Shown here piece after piece: positions 8,210 to 17,890 of a stretch of 64,000 nucleotides of DNA (position 1 is its first letter; every line of letters starts with the position of its first letter). The position numbers and the translations under genes are program-made. Under the pieces are notes generated by a model. The model did no database searches. It was not told where the DNA came from and saw only the letters and a list, made by a program, of their open reading frames with translations. The stretch comes from Pseudomonas campi (lineage in GTDB: Bacteria; Pseudomonadota; Gammaproteobacteria; Pseudomonadales; Pseudomonadaceae): assembly GCF_013200955.2 (NCBI RefSeq), contig NZ_CP053697.2, positions 682,001-746,000 of the forward strand. Reading direction: 5' to 3'.

Positions 8210-9175
8210 GTGGGTGAGTTCGAGCTAATCCGCCGCTTCTTCGCCGCCGCGCCCTGTGCGCAGGCGACCGAAGGAGTCGCCCTGGGCATCGGCGACGACT
8301 GTGCCCTGCTGCAACTGCCAGCCGGCGAACAACTGGCGGTGTCTACCGACACCCTGGTCGCCGGCGTGCATTTCCCCGCATCCCCCGATCCCTTCCTGCT
8401 CGGCCAGCGCGCGCTGGCAGTGGCGGCCAGCGACCTGGCAGCCATGGGCGCCACTCCTCTGGGCTTTACCCTGGCCATCACCTTGCCGCAGGCGGACGAA
8501 GCCTGGCTGCAGGGGTTTGCCCGTGGTTTGTCGCAGATGGCGCAGAACTGCGGCCTGGCGCTGGTCGGTGGGGATACCACGCGCGGCCCCTTGAGCCTGA
8601 CCTTGACGGTATTCGGCCGGGTGCCGGCCGGTCAGGCGCTGGTTCGCAGCGGTGCGCGAGCGGGCGATCTACTGTGTGTCGGTGGCGAACTGGGTGATGC
8701 GGCCGGTGCTTTGCCGCTGGTGCTGGGCCAGCGCCAGGCGCAGGGCGAGCAGGCCGATTATTTGCTGCGGCGCTACTGGGCGCCGCAGCCGCAGCTTGCT
8801 CTAGGGCGGTTGCTGCGCGGCAAGGCCACGGCGGCGCTGGATATCTCTGATGGCCTGCTGGCCGACTGCGGGCATATCGCTGTGGCGTCGGGCCTGGCCT
8901 TGCACATCGAGCTCGAACAGCTGCCGTTGTCGTCCGCGCTGCAGGCGATTGCCGGAACGGCTGCACGCGATTGTGCGCTGGCCGGTGGCGATGACTATGT
9001 ATTGGCGTTTACTCTGCCGCCCGAGCACCTGGCTGCCTTGCAGGCGGCCTGGCCGGCGACCGTGGTGATTGGCCGCGCAATGGCCGGCACAGGGGTGGAG
9101 CTGCTGGACGCCAGTGGTGCCGTGATCCAACCGCCACGGGCGGGCTATCAACATTTCGGGAGTTCGGGTGACTGA
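8210..9175 (+). CDS. thiL: Thiamine-monophosphate kinase
   Basis: 321 aa. GTG start (VGEFELIRRFF). Contains the AIR-synthase-like nucleotide-binding motifs GIGDDCALL and STDTLVAGVHF, the VGGDTTRG loop, and ALDISDGLLADCGHI followed by AGGDDYVLAF. It phosphorylates thiamine monophosphate to the active diphosphate, complementing thiC at 43.6 kb. It overlaps pgpA by 8 nt, continuing the nusB-thiL-pgpA order conserved in gammaproteobacteria. Confidence 0.96.
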   Translation: MGEFELIRRFFAAAPCAQATEGVALGIGDDCALLQLPAGEQLAVSTDTLVAGVHFPASPDPFLLGQRALAVAASDLAAMGATPLGFTLAITLPQADEAWLQGFARGLSQMAQNCGLALVGGDTTRGPLSLTLTVFGRVPAGQALVRSGARAGDLLCVGGELGDAAGALPLVLGQRQAQGEQADYLLRRYWAPQPQLALGRLLRGKATAALDISDGLLADCGHIAVASGLALHIELEQLPLSSALQAIAGTAARDCALAGGDDYVLAFTLPPEHLAALQAAWPATVVIGRAMAGTGVELLDASGAVIQPPRAGYQHFGSSGD

Positions 9176-9659
9176 TTCGGTTCGTGTGGCGCCGCAGGTG
9201 TGGCGCAATCCCTGGCATTTTCTGGCTTTCGGTTTCGGCTCCGGGCTGATGCCCAAGGCGCCGGGCACCTGGGGCTCGCTGGTGGCCATCCCGTTCATTC
9301 CGCTGTGGCAGATGTTGCCGGACTGGGGCTACTGGCTGATGCTCGGCATCACCATGCTGTTCGGCTTCTGGCTGTGCGGGCGGGTCGCCACGGACATGGG
9401 CGTGCATGACCATGAAGGCATCGTCTGGGACGAAATGGTCGGCATGTGGATTACCTTGTGGCTGGTGCCAGAGGGGTGGCACTGGATCCTGCTAGGCTTC
9501 CTGGTATTCCGCTTCTTCGACATCCTCAAGCCGTGGCCGATCCGCTGGATCGACCGTCATGTGCACGGCGGAGTGGGCATCATGCTCGATGATGTGCTGG
9601 CCGGCGTCTTCGCCTGGCTGAGCATGCAGCTGATTGTCTGGGGCGTCGCCTGGTTCTAG
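9168..9659 (+). CDS. pgpA: Phosphatidylglycerophosphatase A
   Basis: 163 aa; GTG start inside the end of thiL. The signature GFGSGLMPKAPGTWGSLVA near residue 22, with later motifs HDHEGIVWDEMVGMW and FRFFDILKPWPI, is diagnostic of PgpA. Three to four hydrophobic segments place it in the inner membrane, where it dephosphorylates phosphatidylglycerol phosphate. It is the last housekeeping gene of the rib-nusB-thiL-pgpA run. Confidence 0.96.
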   Translation: MTDSVRVAPQVWRNPWHFLAFGFGSGLMPKAPGTWGSLVAIPFIPLWQMLPDWGYWLMLGITMLFGFWLCGRVATDMGVHDHEGIVWDEMVGMWITLWLVPEGWHWILLGFLVFRFFDILKPWPIRWIDRHVHGGVGIMLDDVLAGVFAWLSMQLIVWGVAWF

Positions 9660-9668
9660 GGAGTAGGC

Positions 9669-10427
9669 ATGCGGGTTTGCTGGCTGGGTGTTGTGCTGTT
9701 GTCCCTCGGCCTGTCGAGCGTGCAGGCCGAAGAGGCTGTGCCGGCCGAGATCAGGCTGGTCAGTGAACACTGGGCCGGACATACCAATGAGGATGGCAGT
9801 GGCCTGGCTTGGGACATCCTGCGGCAGGTGTTCGAGCCGGCCGGGGTCAGGCTGAGTTTCCAGATCGTGCCCTATACCCGTTCCATCGGCCTGGTGCAGC
9901 GCGGCGAGGCGGATGCCTGGCTCGGCTCGTACCGTGACGAAGTGACCGAGCGCATTGTCTATCCGCGCTGGCATTACGACTCCGATCAGATCAGCGCCCT
10001 GGGCCTGACCAGCCAGCCGCTGCCGACCCTGCAGACGCTTGGTAGCTACCGTCTGGCCTGGATGCGCGGCTACGACTATCAGAACTATCTGCCAGGGCTC
10101 GGCAAGTTCCAGGAAGTCGCGCGCCGCAGCGGTATTCTGGGGATGCTCGAGCGTGGTCATGCCGACTTCTATATCGACGCCCTGACCGAGATCGAAGATG
10201 TCCTGCGTAGTGCCGAGACTGCGGAACGCTTCCGCATAACCAGGCTGACCGACTTGCCGCTGTATCCCGGCTTTGCCGATACTGCGCGCGGTAAAGCGCT
10301 GGCGCATATCTACGACCGGCGCATGGCCGAGCTGGTGCAGAGCGATGCCCTGCGTCCGTTGTTCCAGCGCTGGCAGCAGCCGTACCCCTTCGACAAGGAC
10401 ATGGAGAAACCCGATGCGTTGCCTTGA
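9669..10427 (+). CDS. Periplasmic solute-binding protein (SBP_bac_3-like), orphan
   Basis: 252 aa. Signal peptide MRVCWLGVVLLSLGLSSVQA is followed by a bilobal solute-binding pattern (LVSEHWAGHTNEDGSGLAWDILRQVF, VPYTRSIGLVQRGEADAWLGSY). It resembles the PA-type transporter-substrate-binding proteins related to amino-acid receptors. No ABC permease or ATPase lies nearby, so it may be a ligand sensor or scavenger. It starts 9 bp after pgpA and overlaps the protease gene by 14 nt. Another protein of this general type is at 42742. Confidence 0.7.
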   Translation: MRVCWLGVVLLSLGLSSVQAEEAVPAEIRLVSEHWAGHTNEDGSGLAWDILRQVFEPAGVRLSFQIVPYTRSIGLVQRGEADAWLGSYRDEVTERIVYPRWHYDSDQISALGLTSQPLPTLQTLGSYRLAWMRGYDYQNYLPGLGKFQEVARRSGILGMLERGHADFYIDALTEIEDVLRSAETAERFRITRLTDLPLYPGFADTARGKALAHIYDRRMAELVQSDALRPLFQRWQQPYPFDKDMEKPDALP

Positions 10428-11064
10428 GTTGCTGACTGCCAGCCTGTTGCTGGTGGTGAGCGCAGTGCTGCATGCCGAACCCCAGGTGCAGGTGGTCGGT
10501 CTGTTTCCCAATGCCGCCGTGCTGGTCGTTGATGGCCAGCGCAAGCTGGTCAAGGCCGGTCAGACCGGCCCCGGTGGGGTGAAAGTGCTGAGTGCCGACA
10601 GCAAGGGCGCGGTCTTGCTGGTGGATGGTGTGCAGCGCAACTTCAACCTGACGCGCGAGTACAACCAGGCCGGCAGTGCCGGTCCGCAGACTGAGCAGCT
10701 CAGCATTACCCGGGGGATTGGCAACCACTTCTGGGTGGCGGGCTCGCTCAACAGCTATCCGGTGCAGTTCCTTGTCGATACCGGCGCGACCTCGGTGGCG
10801 ATGAACGAGGGGCAGGCCCGGCGCCTGGGCATCGACTATCGCGTGGTCGGTCGGCCGATGGTGGCCAGCACGGCGGGCGGCAATGTACGCGGTTGGCGGA
10901 TCAAGCTCGACCGGGTCAAGGTCGGCAGCATCGAAGTGCTGGGTGTCGAGGGTGTGGTGCTGGAAGGCGATGCGCCGACCGAAGTGCTGCTCGGCATGAG
11001 CTTCCTCAGTCGCGTGCGCTGGCGCGAAGAGAATGGGGTGCTGCTGCTGGAATCGAAAATCTAG
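10414..11064 (+). CDS. Retropepsin-like aspartic protease (clan AA, TIGR02281-like)
   Basis: 216 aa. ATG at 10414 with GGAG at 10403-10406. A signal peptide (to about residue 21) precedes a small beta domain, then the protease-like domain with active-site motif [13 protein letters not shown] (near residue 125) and a later LLGMSFL flap-end motif. Single-domain members act as homodimers in the periplasm; a few are known to process envelope proteins. The substrate is unknown. The TAG stop lies at the edge of a REPIN palindrome. A second clan AA protein is encoded between parC and parE. Confidence 0.8.
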   Translation: MRCLELLTASLLLVVSAVLHAEPQVQVVGLFPNAAVLVVDGQRKLVKAGQTGPGGVKVLSADSKGAVLLVDGVQRNFNLTREYNQAGSAGPQTEQLSITRGIGNHFWVAGSLNSYPVQFLVDTGATSVAMNEGQARRLGIDYRVVGRPMVASTAGGNVRGWRIKLDRVKVGSIEVLGVEGVVLEGDAPTEVLLGMSFLSRVRWREENGVLLLESKI

Positions 11065-11126
11065 CAGCGAGCTCTGCTCGGCAACCCGGCAGCGCAACAG
11101 CTTCGCGAGCAGAGCTCGCTTCTACA
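11062..11126. repeat. REPIN-like palindrome, family B
   Basis: Left arm (11062-11080, AGCAGCGAGCTCTGCTCG) and right arm (11104-11126, CGAGCAGAGCTCGCTTCTACA) are inverted copies of the same motif. The stop codon of the upstream gene (11062-11064) forms the first bases of the left arm. Confidence 0.8.
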
Positions 11127-11261
11127 GTGCTTGCCTGCCGGCTTGCGGGGGCGATCGATCGAATGGCTCGATCCTTATCCCGCACAATTCACGCTGCCAG
11201 CCCGGCGGGTGCTGCTGGTACAATGCCGGCCTTTCTGCCGAACACTCAACAGGAGCACCCG

Positions 11262-11873
11262 GTGTCCGTTGTCTTCGTCGCCGCCTCCCAGCTGCCTACG
11301 CCTTTTGCGACTTTCACCATGCACGGCTTCCTCGATGAGGAGACCGGCAAGGAACATGTCGCCCTGACCCTCGGCCAGGTGAACGATGGCGCTCCCGTGC
11401 TGGGTCGCCTGCACTCCGAGTGCCTGACCGGCGATGCCCTGTTCAGCCAGCGCTGCGACTGCGGCGCCCAGCTCGAAGCGGCCTTGCGCGCCATCGCCAA
11501 AGAGGGCCGCGGCGTGCTCCTGTACCTGCGCCAGGAAGGCCGTGGCATCGGCCTGCTGAACAAGATCCGCGCCTACGAGTTGCAGGATGCGGGTGCCGAT
11601 ACGGTTGAGGCCAACGAGCGCCTGGGCTTCGCCGCCGACCAGCGTGACTATTCGATCTGCCAGCCGATGCTCGATCACCTGGGCATCAGCGCGATCAAGC
11701 TGATGACCAACAACCCGCGCAAGGTCAAAGCCCTGGAAGGCTTCGGCGTGCGCGTGGCCGAGCGTCATCCGCTGGAAATCGGCCTCAACGTGCACAACCG
11801 CAAGTACCTGACGACCAAGGCCGGCAAGCTCGGCCACATGCTCGGCTTGCAGCACCAGGAAGAGGCCGAGTGA
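11262..11873 (+). CDS. ribA: GTP cyclohydrolase II
   Basis: 203 aa. GTG start at 11262 behind AGGAG (11251-11255). Contains the zinc-binding [20 protein letters not shown] segment with all three Cys and the catalytic [21 protein letters not shown]. It opens GTP to the pyrimidine precursor, the first committed step of riboflavin synthesis. It supplies the activity missing from the degenerate C-terminal domain of RibBA. A TACAAT hexamer at 11219-11224 may be a -10 box, giving it its own promoter. It overlaps the next gene by 4 nt. Confidence 0.97.
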   Translation: MSVVFVAASQLPTPFATFTMHGFLDEETGKEHVALTLGQVNDGAPVLGRLHSECLTGDALFSQRCDCGAQLEAALRAIAKEGRGVLLYLRQEGRGIGLLNKIRAYELQDAGADTVEANERLGFAADQRDYSICQPMLDHLGISAIKLMTNNPRKVKALEGFGVRVAERHPLEIGLNVHNRKYLTTKAGKLGHMLGLQHQEEAE

Positions 11874-12289
11874 CGCGCGCCGAAGTGCGCCGCCGGCTGG
11901 CCGGTGAATGGTGGCGTCAGCTCGCCCTGACGCTGGCGCCGCTGCTGGTTCTTGGCTTTTTCTTCGGTGGTCAGCCGCCGGTGCTGGCGCTGCTGGAAAT
12001 GCCGCTGTTCATTGCCGCGATGATTTCCCTGTTCATCACCTTGCCGCTGTTCTCCGCCTACAAGCGCGCGCTGATCGCCACCCAGCAGGCGCTGGATAGC
12101 GCCGATGAGCCGGCGGCCTGGGTCGAGCTGGCGCGCCGCCGGCGCCTGGCCTTTCTCGCCGCTGGTCTGCCCGCTTGGATCGCCGCCGCGGCGCAGTTCA
12201 CCGGTCTGCATGCGGTGGCGCTGTTCCTCCTCGCCCTGAGCAGCGTGGTGCTGCTCTGCCTGTACCGCATTCCTCGCCAGCTGGCCTGA
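11870..12289 (+). CDS. Inner-membrane protein of unknown function (PA4046-like)
   Basis: 139 aa; GTG start overlapping the ribA stop. Four hydrophobic segments are visible ([65 protein letters not shown]), with basic loops. No family motif was recognised. It lies between ribA and btuF and overlaps btuF by one base, so it is cotranscribed with cofactor genes; a role in vitamin transport would be speculation. Confidence 0.6.
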   Translation: MTRAEVRRRLAGEWWRQLALTLAPLLVLGFFFGGQPPVLALLEMPLFIAAMISLFITLPLFSAYKRALIATQQALDSADEPAAWVELARRRRLAFLAAGLPAWIAAAAQFTGLHAVALFLLALSSVVLLCLYRIPRQLA

Positions 12290-13092
12290 TGCGACTGCTG
12301 CTCGGCGCCTGCCTGCTCGCCTGTGCCCTGCCGCTGGCGGCGGTGGAGCGGGTGGTCAGCCTGGCGCCGTCGATGACCGAGATCATGCTCGAGCTGGATG
12401 CGGCCGACTTGCTGGTCGGTGTGCTGGATGCCGGCGAGCGCCCGCCGGCCCTGGTGGGTCTGCCTTCACTGGGGCGCCATGAGCAGGTGGAACTGGAAAC
12501 CCTGCTCAGCCTCAAGCCAGACCTGATCCTGCTCTGGCCGGACAGCGTGACGCCCAGTCAACGCGAACAACTGCGCCTCACCGGCATCCCCCTGCATATC
12601 GGCGAGCCGCATGACTTGCAGGAACTGGCCGAGCAGTTCGCCGCAGTCGGTGCGCGCATCGGCCGCGAGCGCCAGGGTCGCGAGTTGGCCGAGCGTTTCC
12701 GCGCCGGCCTGCAGCGCCTGCGCCAGACCTACCGCCGCGAGCCGCCGTTGCCGGTGTTCTACCAAGTCTGGCACCAGCCGCTGTACACAATCGGCGGTGG
12801 CCAGATCATCAGCGATGCCTTGCGCCTGTGCGGCGCCGAGAATGTCTTCGCCGAGCTGCAGCTGGCCGCGCCGCAGGTCAGCGTCGAGGCTGTGCTGCAG
12901 CGCGATCCGGCGGTGATCCTCGCCGGCAGCGTGGCCGAACTGCAGACCTGGCAGGCCTGGCCGCAGCTCAGGGCAACCCGTCGCCAGCAGCTCTGGGCGG
13001 TGCCGGACAAAGGCCTAGAGCGGCCCAGTTTCCAGATGCTGGCGGCTACCGAGAAGCTCTGCGAGCTGTTACTCAGAGCACAGCGCAACTAG
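12289..13092 (+). CDS. btuF: Cobalamin-binding periplasmic protein BtuF-like
   Basis: 267 aa. Signal peptide ends near residue 18, followed by the TroA-type helical-backbone fold: VVSLAPSMTEIMLELDAADLLVGV, a conserved SLKPDLILLWPDS and VFYQVWHQPLYTIGGGQIISDALRLCGAENVF. These are BtuF signatures. It would deliver vitamin B12 to an inner-membrane BtuCD, which is not encoded in this window. Its start overlaps the previous stop by one base (TGATG). It is convergent with the outer-membrane B12 receptor, with only a small lipoprotein gene between. Confidence 0.85.
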   Translation: MRLLLGACLLACALPLAAVERVVSLAPSMTEIMLELDAADLLVGVLDAGERPPALVGLPSLGRHEQVELETLLSLKPDLILLWPDSVTPSQREQLRLTGIPLHIGEPHDLQELAEQFAAVGARIGRERQGRELAERFRAGLQRLRQTYRREPPLPVFYQVWHQPLYTIGGGQIISDALRLCGAENVFAELQLAAPQVSVEAVLQRDPAVILAGSVAELQTWQAWPQLRATRRQQLWAVPDKGLERPSFQMLAATEKLCELLLRAQRN

Positions 13093-13162
13093 CTTGATCT
13101 GTCGCAAAATGCGGGCCGTGTCTTAACGACATCACCATGGACTGGATCGTAGGAGAAACGGA

Positions 13163-13492
13163 ATGAAAGAACTCTTTATTGCGGCCCTCGCTGTCGTGGC
13201 TCTAGCTGGATGTAAAGACGAAGGCGAGTCTTTTGTTGGTCAGTGGAAGAGTAACGATAAGATGGTCGAAACCATTACTGTGACCGAGGCATCTGGCGGT
13301 TATCGTGTGGTATCCCACTTTGATAAAGACAAGGAGGGGTATATGGATGTCGAAGTTGTTCTGATCGCCGAGTCAGATAAGCTTCTGGTGCGTCAGGAAC
13401 AAGGTACGCGTGGTTTGGAAATCGCCGAAGACGGCAAGATGAAAAGTCATCTGCGCCATGGTAAGGACGCCGTTTTTACCAAAGTGAACTGA
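13163..13492 (+). CDS. Small lipoprotein of unknown function, low G+C
   Basis: 109 aa, well-placed AGGAG (13151-13155). The N-terminus MKELFIAALAVVALAGCKD is a clean lipoprotein signal with Cys17; Lys/Asp follows, leaving sorting ambiguous. The mature part is charged and beta-rich with an early VGQWKSN reminiscent of the lipocalin G-x-W, but no family can be claimed. In 180 bases counted, G+C is just under half, far below its neighbours, indicating recent acquisition. It has its own terminator directly downstream. Confidence 0.7.
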   Translation: MKELFIAALAVVALAGCKDEGESFVGQWKSNDKMVETITVTEASGGYRVVSHFDKDKEGYMDVEVVLIAESDKLLVRQEQGTRGLEIAEDGKMKSHLRHGKDAVFTKVN

Positions 13493-13532
13493 GCTTTATT
13501 CCCCACAAAAGAACCACGCGATTCTCTGCTAG

Positions 13533-13552
13533 GGCCCCTTTCGGGGCCTTTT
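13533..13552 (+). terminator. Rho-independent terminator
   Basis: GGCCCC (13533-13538), loop TTTC, GGGGCC (13543-13548), then TTTT. It ends the low-G+C lipoprotein transcript 40 bp past its stop and protects the convergent btuB gene. Confidence 0.85.
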
Positions 13553-13562
13553 GCATTGCCTG

Positions 13563-15440
13563 TTACAGCTCCGGTGTCCAGACGAAGCCGATCAGTGCGC
13601 TGCGGCCTTCCTGGCTGTAGCTGTAGCGCTCACCCTCGTGCTCGTACAGCGAGCGGCTGTAATCCTTGTCCAGCAGGTTATCCAGCTTGGCTTCCAGCTT
13701 CAGCTCGGGGGTGGCCTGCCAGCTGCTGCGCAGGGCCAGCAGGCCATAACCGGCTAGCTGGTACTGGTTGTCCGGGTCGTCGTAGCTGCTGCTCACGGCC
13801 TGCCAGCTGGCGCCGATGGCGACATCGCCGTAGCTGCGATCCAGGTCCAGGCTCAGGGTGCGCCGCGCACGGCGGTTGAGGGTGTGGCCGCTGTCGCGGT
13901 CGCGCGGGTCGATGAAGGCCACGCCCAGTTGTCCCTGCCAGCCGAACAGTTCCTGCTGCAGCGCGGCCTCGAAACCATGGATGCGCGCCTTGGCGATGTT
14001 CTGCGGGATGAAGTCCTGGTCGCTGGCGATGGCGTCCTCGATGTCGGTGCGGTAGACCGAGGCCTCCAGGCGGGTGGTGGCGGCCAGTTGGCTGCGCCAC
14101 TGCAGCTCGACACTCTTGGAGTGTTCCGGCTGGAGGTCCGGGTTGCTGTAGTCCGGGTAGTACAGGTCGTTGAAGGTCGGCGCGCGGAAGCCTTCGCTGT
14201 AGGAGGCGATCAGGTCGTTGCGCTCGTTCAGCGGCAGGGTCAGGGCGCCACTCCAGGTGTTTTCGCTGCCGAACTGCTCGTTCTTGTCGTGGCGCAGGCC
14301 CAGTTCGGTGGAAAAGTGCTCGCCGTCGTAGCGGTGCTGGATGAAGGCGGCCTGGTTCCAGCGCTGTTGCTCGGCGAAGGCGGTGTTGCTGTTGAGCTGG
14401 TCTTCGTACCAGTCGGCACCGAGCATCAGACTGTGGCTGTCGCTCAGGCTCAGGGTGTTCAGCCAGTTGACCGAGTCGCGGTAGGTGTTGAACACGCCGC
14501 GCTCGTCGCTGAGTTTATCCAGACTCTCTTCGCGGTTTTCGCTGTGGCCGACTTCCAGGCGGCTGTTCCAGGTGTCGTTGAGCTGGGCGTCGAGGTAGCT
14601 GGAGACGCTGCTGACGGTGAAGTCACTGTACGGGTCCTGCTCGACCGACTCGAAGGTGGTCATGTCGAAGCGGCCGAAGGGGTTGTCGAACTCGGTACGG
14701 CCGCGCTGGTCGAGGACGTTGACGCCGGCTTCCAGTTTGTCGCTGAAGCTGTGGCTGAGGCTCAGGCTGAAGGCCTTGTTGCGGTAGGCGTCGTGATCCT
14801 GGTCGGCCGCGTAGGAGGTGCCGGTGCGGTCGATGCCGTTGGTCTCGTCGAGGCTGCCGGCCAGGCTGAAGCGCGTGGCCTCATCGCCACCGGAAATGCC
14901 GGCGCTACGCTGCCAGGTGCCCCGGCTGCCATAGCCCACGCGCACGAATGGCTTGAACCCTTCGCCGCTGCTGCGGCGGGTGAAGATCTGCACCACGCCG
15001 CCGATGGCATCGGCGCCGTACATGGCCGAGCGCGGTCCGCGCAGCACTTCGATGCGCTCGATCTGCTCGATATTGAGGTGCTGCAGGTTGCTGTCGCCGG
15101 AACTGGCCGAGCCGATGCGCATGCCGTCCACCAGCACCAGGCTCTGTGCCGACTTGGTGCCGCGGATATACAGGCTGGCCAGGCTGCCGCTGCCGTTCTG
15201 CGTCACCTGCACGCCGGGCACGCGCTGGAGCAGCTCGGTCACCGAGGATGGTTGCAGGCGCTCGATGTCGGCGCGGGTGAACACCGTGCTGGCGGCGCTG
15301 CTGGCGCTGCGTTGCTGCACGTCGCGGTTGGCGCTGATCAGGGTTTCGGACAGCTTCAGCGCGGCTTCCTGGTCTTCGGCGGCGAAGGTCGGGGAGGCGG
15401 GCAGCAGGGCGATGGCGAGAGCCAGGCGGGGCAGTTTCAT
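13563..15440 (-). CDS. btuB: TonB-dependent vitamin B12 receptor BtuB-like
   Basis: 625 aa. Signal peptide (MKLPRLALAIALLPASPTFA), a plug domain (STVFTRADIERLQPSSVTELLQRVPGVQVTQ, IRGTKSAQSLVLVDGMRI, IEVLRGPRSAMYGADAIGG) and a barrel ending in a terminal aromatic-rich strand (SALIGFVWTPEL). The length and plug sequence match BtuB. A cobalamin riboswitch lies directly upstream. It imports corrinoids across the outer membrane using TonB energy and would pass them to the BtuF encoded opposite. The ATG at 15440 was chosen because it starts the signal peptide. Confidence 0.92.
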   Translation of the reverse strand: MKLPRLALAIALLPASPTFAAEDQEAALKLSETLISANRDVQQRSASSAASTVFTRADIERLQPSSVTELLQRVPGVQVTQNGSGSLASLYIRGTKSAQSLVLVDGMRIGSASSGDSNLQHLNIEQIERIEVLRGPRSAMYGADAIGGVVQIFTRRSSGEGFKPFVRVGYGSRGTWQRSAGISGGDEATRFSLAGSLDETNGIDRTGTSYAADQDHDAYRNKAFSLSLSHSFSDKLEAGVNVLDQRGRTEFDNPFGRFDMTTFESVEQDPYSDFTVSSVSSYLDAQLNDTWNSRLEVGHSENREESLDKLSDERGVFNTYRDSVNWLNTLSLSDSHSLMLGADWYEDQLNSNTAFAEQQRWNQAAFIQHRYDGEHFSTELGLRHDKNEQFGSENTWSGALTLPLNERNDLIASYSEGFRAPTFNDLYYPDYSNPDLQPEHSKSVELQWRSQLAATTRLEASVYRTDIEDAIASDQDFIPQNIAKARIHGFEAALQQELFGWQGQLGVAFIDPRDRDSGHTLNRRARRTLSLDLDRSYGDVAIGASWQAVSSSYDDPDNQYQLAGYGLLALRSSWQATPELKLEAKLDNLLDKDYSRSLYEHEGERYSYSQEGRSALIGFVWTPEL

Positions 15441-15544
15441 CAATGGATCCTCAAAGAGTCGGCAGACTTTTGAGGAGGGCAGGGACAAGCGCCACGACAA
15501 GCCGACGCTTGACGGTGATGCCCTCCGCAACACCAGTCGAATCC

Positions 15545-15720
15545 GTCGAGGCCGGTCTCCGGGCTTGCCACTGAAAGCGAACTTTCCCTGTCGATCGCCT
15601 TCCCGGGGAAACTCCCAGTGGCACGTCGATCGACATGGCAGCGCGAGGCTGCGGTGGCTTACCGTTGCGGGGGCAGCGCCGGAATGGCTCGTGACGAGCG
15701 CACCGGCTTCCCGTTTAACG
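15545..15720 (-). ncRNA. Cobalamin riboswitch
   Basis: Read on the minus strand, the leader contains AAACGGGAAGCCGGTG near its 5' end, GCTGCCCCCGCAACGGTAA, GCCACTGGGAG, CGGGAAGGCG and the B12-box region AGTGGCAAGCCCGGAGACC. These are the conserved blocks of the AdoCbl riboswitch in the expected order. It lies about 100 nt before btuB and should repress the receptor when B12 is plentiful. Confidence 0.93.
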
Positions 15721-15752
15721 CCGGTCGATCACGACGGGCGCACCTTGGCGGA

Positions 15753-15780
15753 AGTAAAACGTCGCGCACCTTAGTGCGCG
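15753..15780 (-). terminator. Likely terminator of dxs transcript
   Basis: A perfect 7-bp stem (15763-15769 with 15774-15780, CGCGCAC/GTGCGCG) with a 4-nt loop is followed on the minus strand by GACGTTTTAC. It lies about 50 bp after the dxs stop. The U tract is short and interrupted. Confidence 0.5.
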
Positions 15781-15828
15781 GCTGGATGAATTACAAGCGA
15801 GTTAAGCCCTGGTTTGGATGAGCGGCAT

Positions 15829-17727
15829 TCATGTGGGCAGTTGCACCAGGCGCTGGCGCACGGCCGCTTCGATGCCGGCTTCGTCCAGGCCGCACTCGGC
15901 GAGCATCTGCGCCGGCTTGGCGTGCTCGACGTAGCTGTCCGGCAGGCCCAGGTGCAGCACGGGCTTGAGCAGGTTCTCGGCGGCAAGGAACTCGCTGACC
16001 GCCGAACCGGCGCCGCCCATGATGGCGTTTTCCTCGATGGTCACCAGTAGCTCGTGGCTGGCCGCCAGTTCGCGCACCAGGGCCTCGTCCAGCGGTTTGA
16101 CGAAACGCATGTCGACCACCGTGGCGTCCAGCGTCTCGCCGACCTTGAGCGCTTCGGCCAGCTGCACGCCGAATACCAGCAGGGCGGTTTTCTGGCCGCG
16201 TCGGCGAATGACGCCTCGGCCGATTTCCAGCGGTTGCAGCGCCGGGTCGATCGGCGTGTTCGGCCCGCTGCCGCGCGGGTAACGCACCGCCGCCGGGCCA
16301 TCGAACAGGTAACCGGTGGTGAGCATCTGGCGCAGTTCGTTCTCGTCGCTCGGCGTCATCACCAGCATGCCGGGGATGCAGCGCAGGTAGGAGATATCGA
16401 AGCTGCCGGCGTGGGTCGGGCCGTCTTCGCCGACCAGGCCGGCGCGGTCGATGGCGAACAGCACGTCGAGGTGCTGCACGGCCACGTCATGAATCAGCTG
16501 GTCGTAGGCGCGCTGCAGGAAGGTCGAGTAGATCGCCACCACCGGTTTGGCGCCCTCGCAGGCCATGCCGGCGGCCAGGGTCACCGCATGCTGCTCGGCG
16601 ATGGCCACGTCGAAGTAACGCGCGGGGAAACGCTCGCTGAAGGCCACCAGGTCGGAGCCTTCCTTCATCGCCGGGGTGATGCCGACCAGGCGCGGGTCTT
16701 CGGCGGCCATGTCGCACAGCCACTGGCCGAACACGCTGGAGTATTTCGGCCCGCTCGGCTTCTTGGCTTCGACAACCGGAGCCTTGATCGGCTCCAGCTT
16801 GGTGATCGCGTGGTAGCCGATCGGGTCGGCCTCGGCCGGGGCGAAGCCCTTGCCCTTCTTGGTCACCACATGGAGGAACTGCGGGCCCTCCAGGTCGCGC
16901 ATATTGCGCAGTGTCGCGACGAGTGTGGGCAGGTCGTGGCCGTCGATCGGGCCGACGTAGTTCCAGCCCAGTTCCTCGAACAGGGTGCCGGGCACCAGCA
17001 TGCCCTTGGCGTGCTCTTCGACCTTGCGCGCGATCTCCCAGGCGCCGGGCAGGCGCGAGAGGATCTTCTTGCTGCCTTCGCGCATGCTCGAATAAGTACG
17101 GCTGGAGATGATCTTGGCCAGGTAGTTGGACAGCCCGCCGACGTTCTTCGAGATCGACATGTCGTTGTCGTTGAGCACCACCAGCATGTCGGCCTTGACG
17201 TCCGAGGCGTGGTTGAGCGCCTCGAAGGCCATGCCGGCGGTCAATGCGCCATCGCCGATCACCGCGACCGATTTGCGCCGGCTGCCCTGCATGCGGGCGG
17301 CAATGGCCATGCCCAGGGCCGCGCTGATGCTGGTGCTGGAGTGGCCGACGCCGAAGGTGTCGTACTCGCTCTCGCTGCGTCGCGGGAAGGCGGCCAGGCC
17401 GTCCTTCTGGCGCAGGCTGGCCATGCGCTCGCGGCGTCCGGTGAGGATCTTGTGCGGGTAGGCTTGATGGCCGACGTCCCACACCAGGCGATCGTCCGGG
17501 GTGTCGAAGATGTAGTGCAGGGCGATGGTCAGCTCGATCACCCCGAGGCCGGCGCCGAAGTGCCCGCCGGTCTGGCCCACGCTGTACAGCAGGTACTGGC
17601 GCAGCTCGTCGGCGAGGGTTTCCAGCTCGCTCTCGGCCAGGCGGCGCAGGCCGACCGGCGTCTCGGCGCGATCGAGCAGGGGCGTGGCAGGGCGCTCGCG
17701 GGGGATCTCGTGGAAAGTTGTGGGCAT
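15829..17727 (-). CDS. dxs: 1-deoxy-D-xylulose-5-phosphate synthase
   Basis: 632 aa, typical. Shows the Dxs transketolase pattern: [38 protein letters not shown], the TPP motif [19 protein letters not shown]...LNDND, and [12 protein letters not shown] in the pyrimidine-binding domain. It condenses pyruvate and glyceraldehyde 3-phosphate to start the MEP isoprenoid pathway and also feeds thiamine synthesis. It is the last gene of xseB-ispA-dxs. A REP palindrome separates it from ispA by about 160 bp. Confidence 0.98.
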   Translation of the reverse strand: MPTTFHEIPRERPATPLLDRAETPVGLRRLAESELETLADELRQYLLYSVGQTGGHFGAGLGVIELTIALHYIFDTPDDRLVWDVGHQAYPHKILTGRRERMASLRQKDGLAAFPRRSESEYDTFGVGHSSTSISAALGMAIAARMQGSRRKSVAVIGDGALTAGMAFEALNHASDVKADMLVVLNDNDMSISKNVGGLSNYLAKIISSRTYSSMREGSKKILSRLPGAWEIARKVEEHAKGMLVPGTLFEELGWNYVGPIDGHDLPTLVATLRNMRDLEGPQFLHVVTKKGKGFAPAEADPIGYHAITKLEPIKAPVVEAKKPSGPKYSSVFGQWLCDMAAEDPRLVGITPAMKEGSDLVAFSERFPARYFDVAIAEQHAVTLAAGMACEGAKPVVAIYSTFLQRAYDQLIHDVAVQHLDVLFAIDRAGLVGEDGPTHAGSFDISYLRCIPGMLVMTPSDENELRQMLTTGYLFDGPAAVRYPRGSGPNTPIDPALQPLEIGRGVIRRRGQKTALLVFGVQLAEALKVGETLDATVVDMRFVKPLDEALVRELAASHELLVTIEENAIMGGAGSAVSEFLAAENLLKPVLHLGLPDSYVEHAKPAQMLAECGLDEAGIEAAVRQRLVQLPT

Positions 17728-17815
17728 CAGGCTGATCGTTATAGGCGTACAAAAGATGCGGCAGTTTACCCGAAGCGCCGGGAACTGCCCAAACAAGGTT
17801 CGATCAGCGCAATCG

Positions 17816-17879
17816 GTAGCCCGGATGCAATCCGGGGATGTTCTCCGGGGGGGGGCTGCCCGGATTGCCTCCGGGCTAC
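17816..17879. repeat. REP-type palindrome, family A
   Basis: Arms 17816-17836 and 17859-17879 begin with GTAGCCCGGA on opposite strands and differ at one position. Same family as 2004-2062. It lies inside the ispA-dxs operon. Confidence 0.85.
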
Positions 17880-17890
17880 GGTTAGGAGGC

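Noticed and set aside
13884..15473. Long open frame antisense to btuB (about 529 codons)
   Set aside because: It follows from high G+C and codon bias of the real gene; btuB matches a known family with a signal peptide, and the antisense frame shows no domain or ribosome site.
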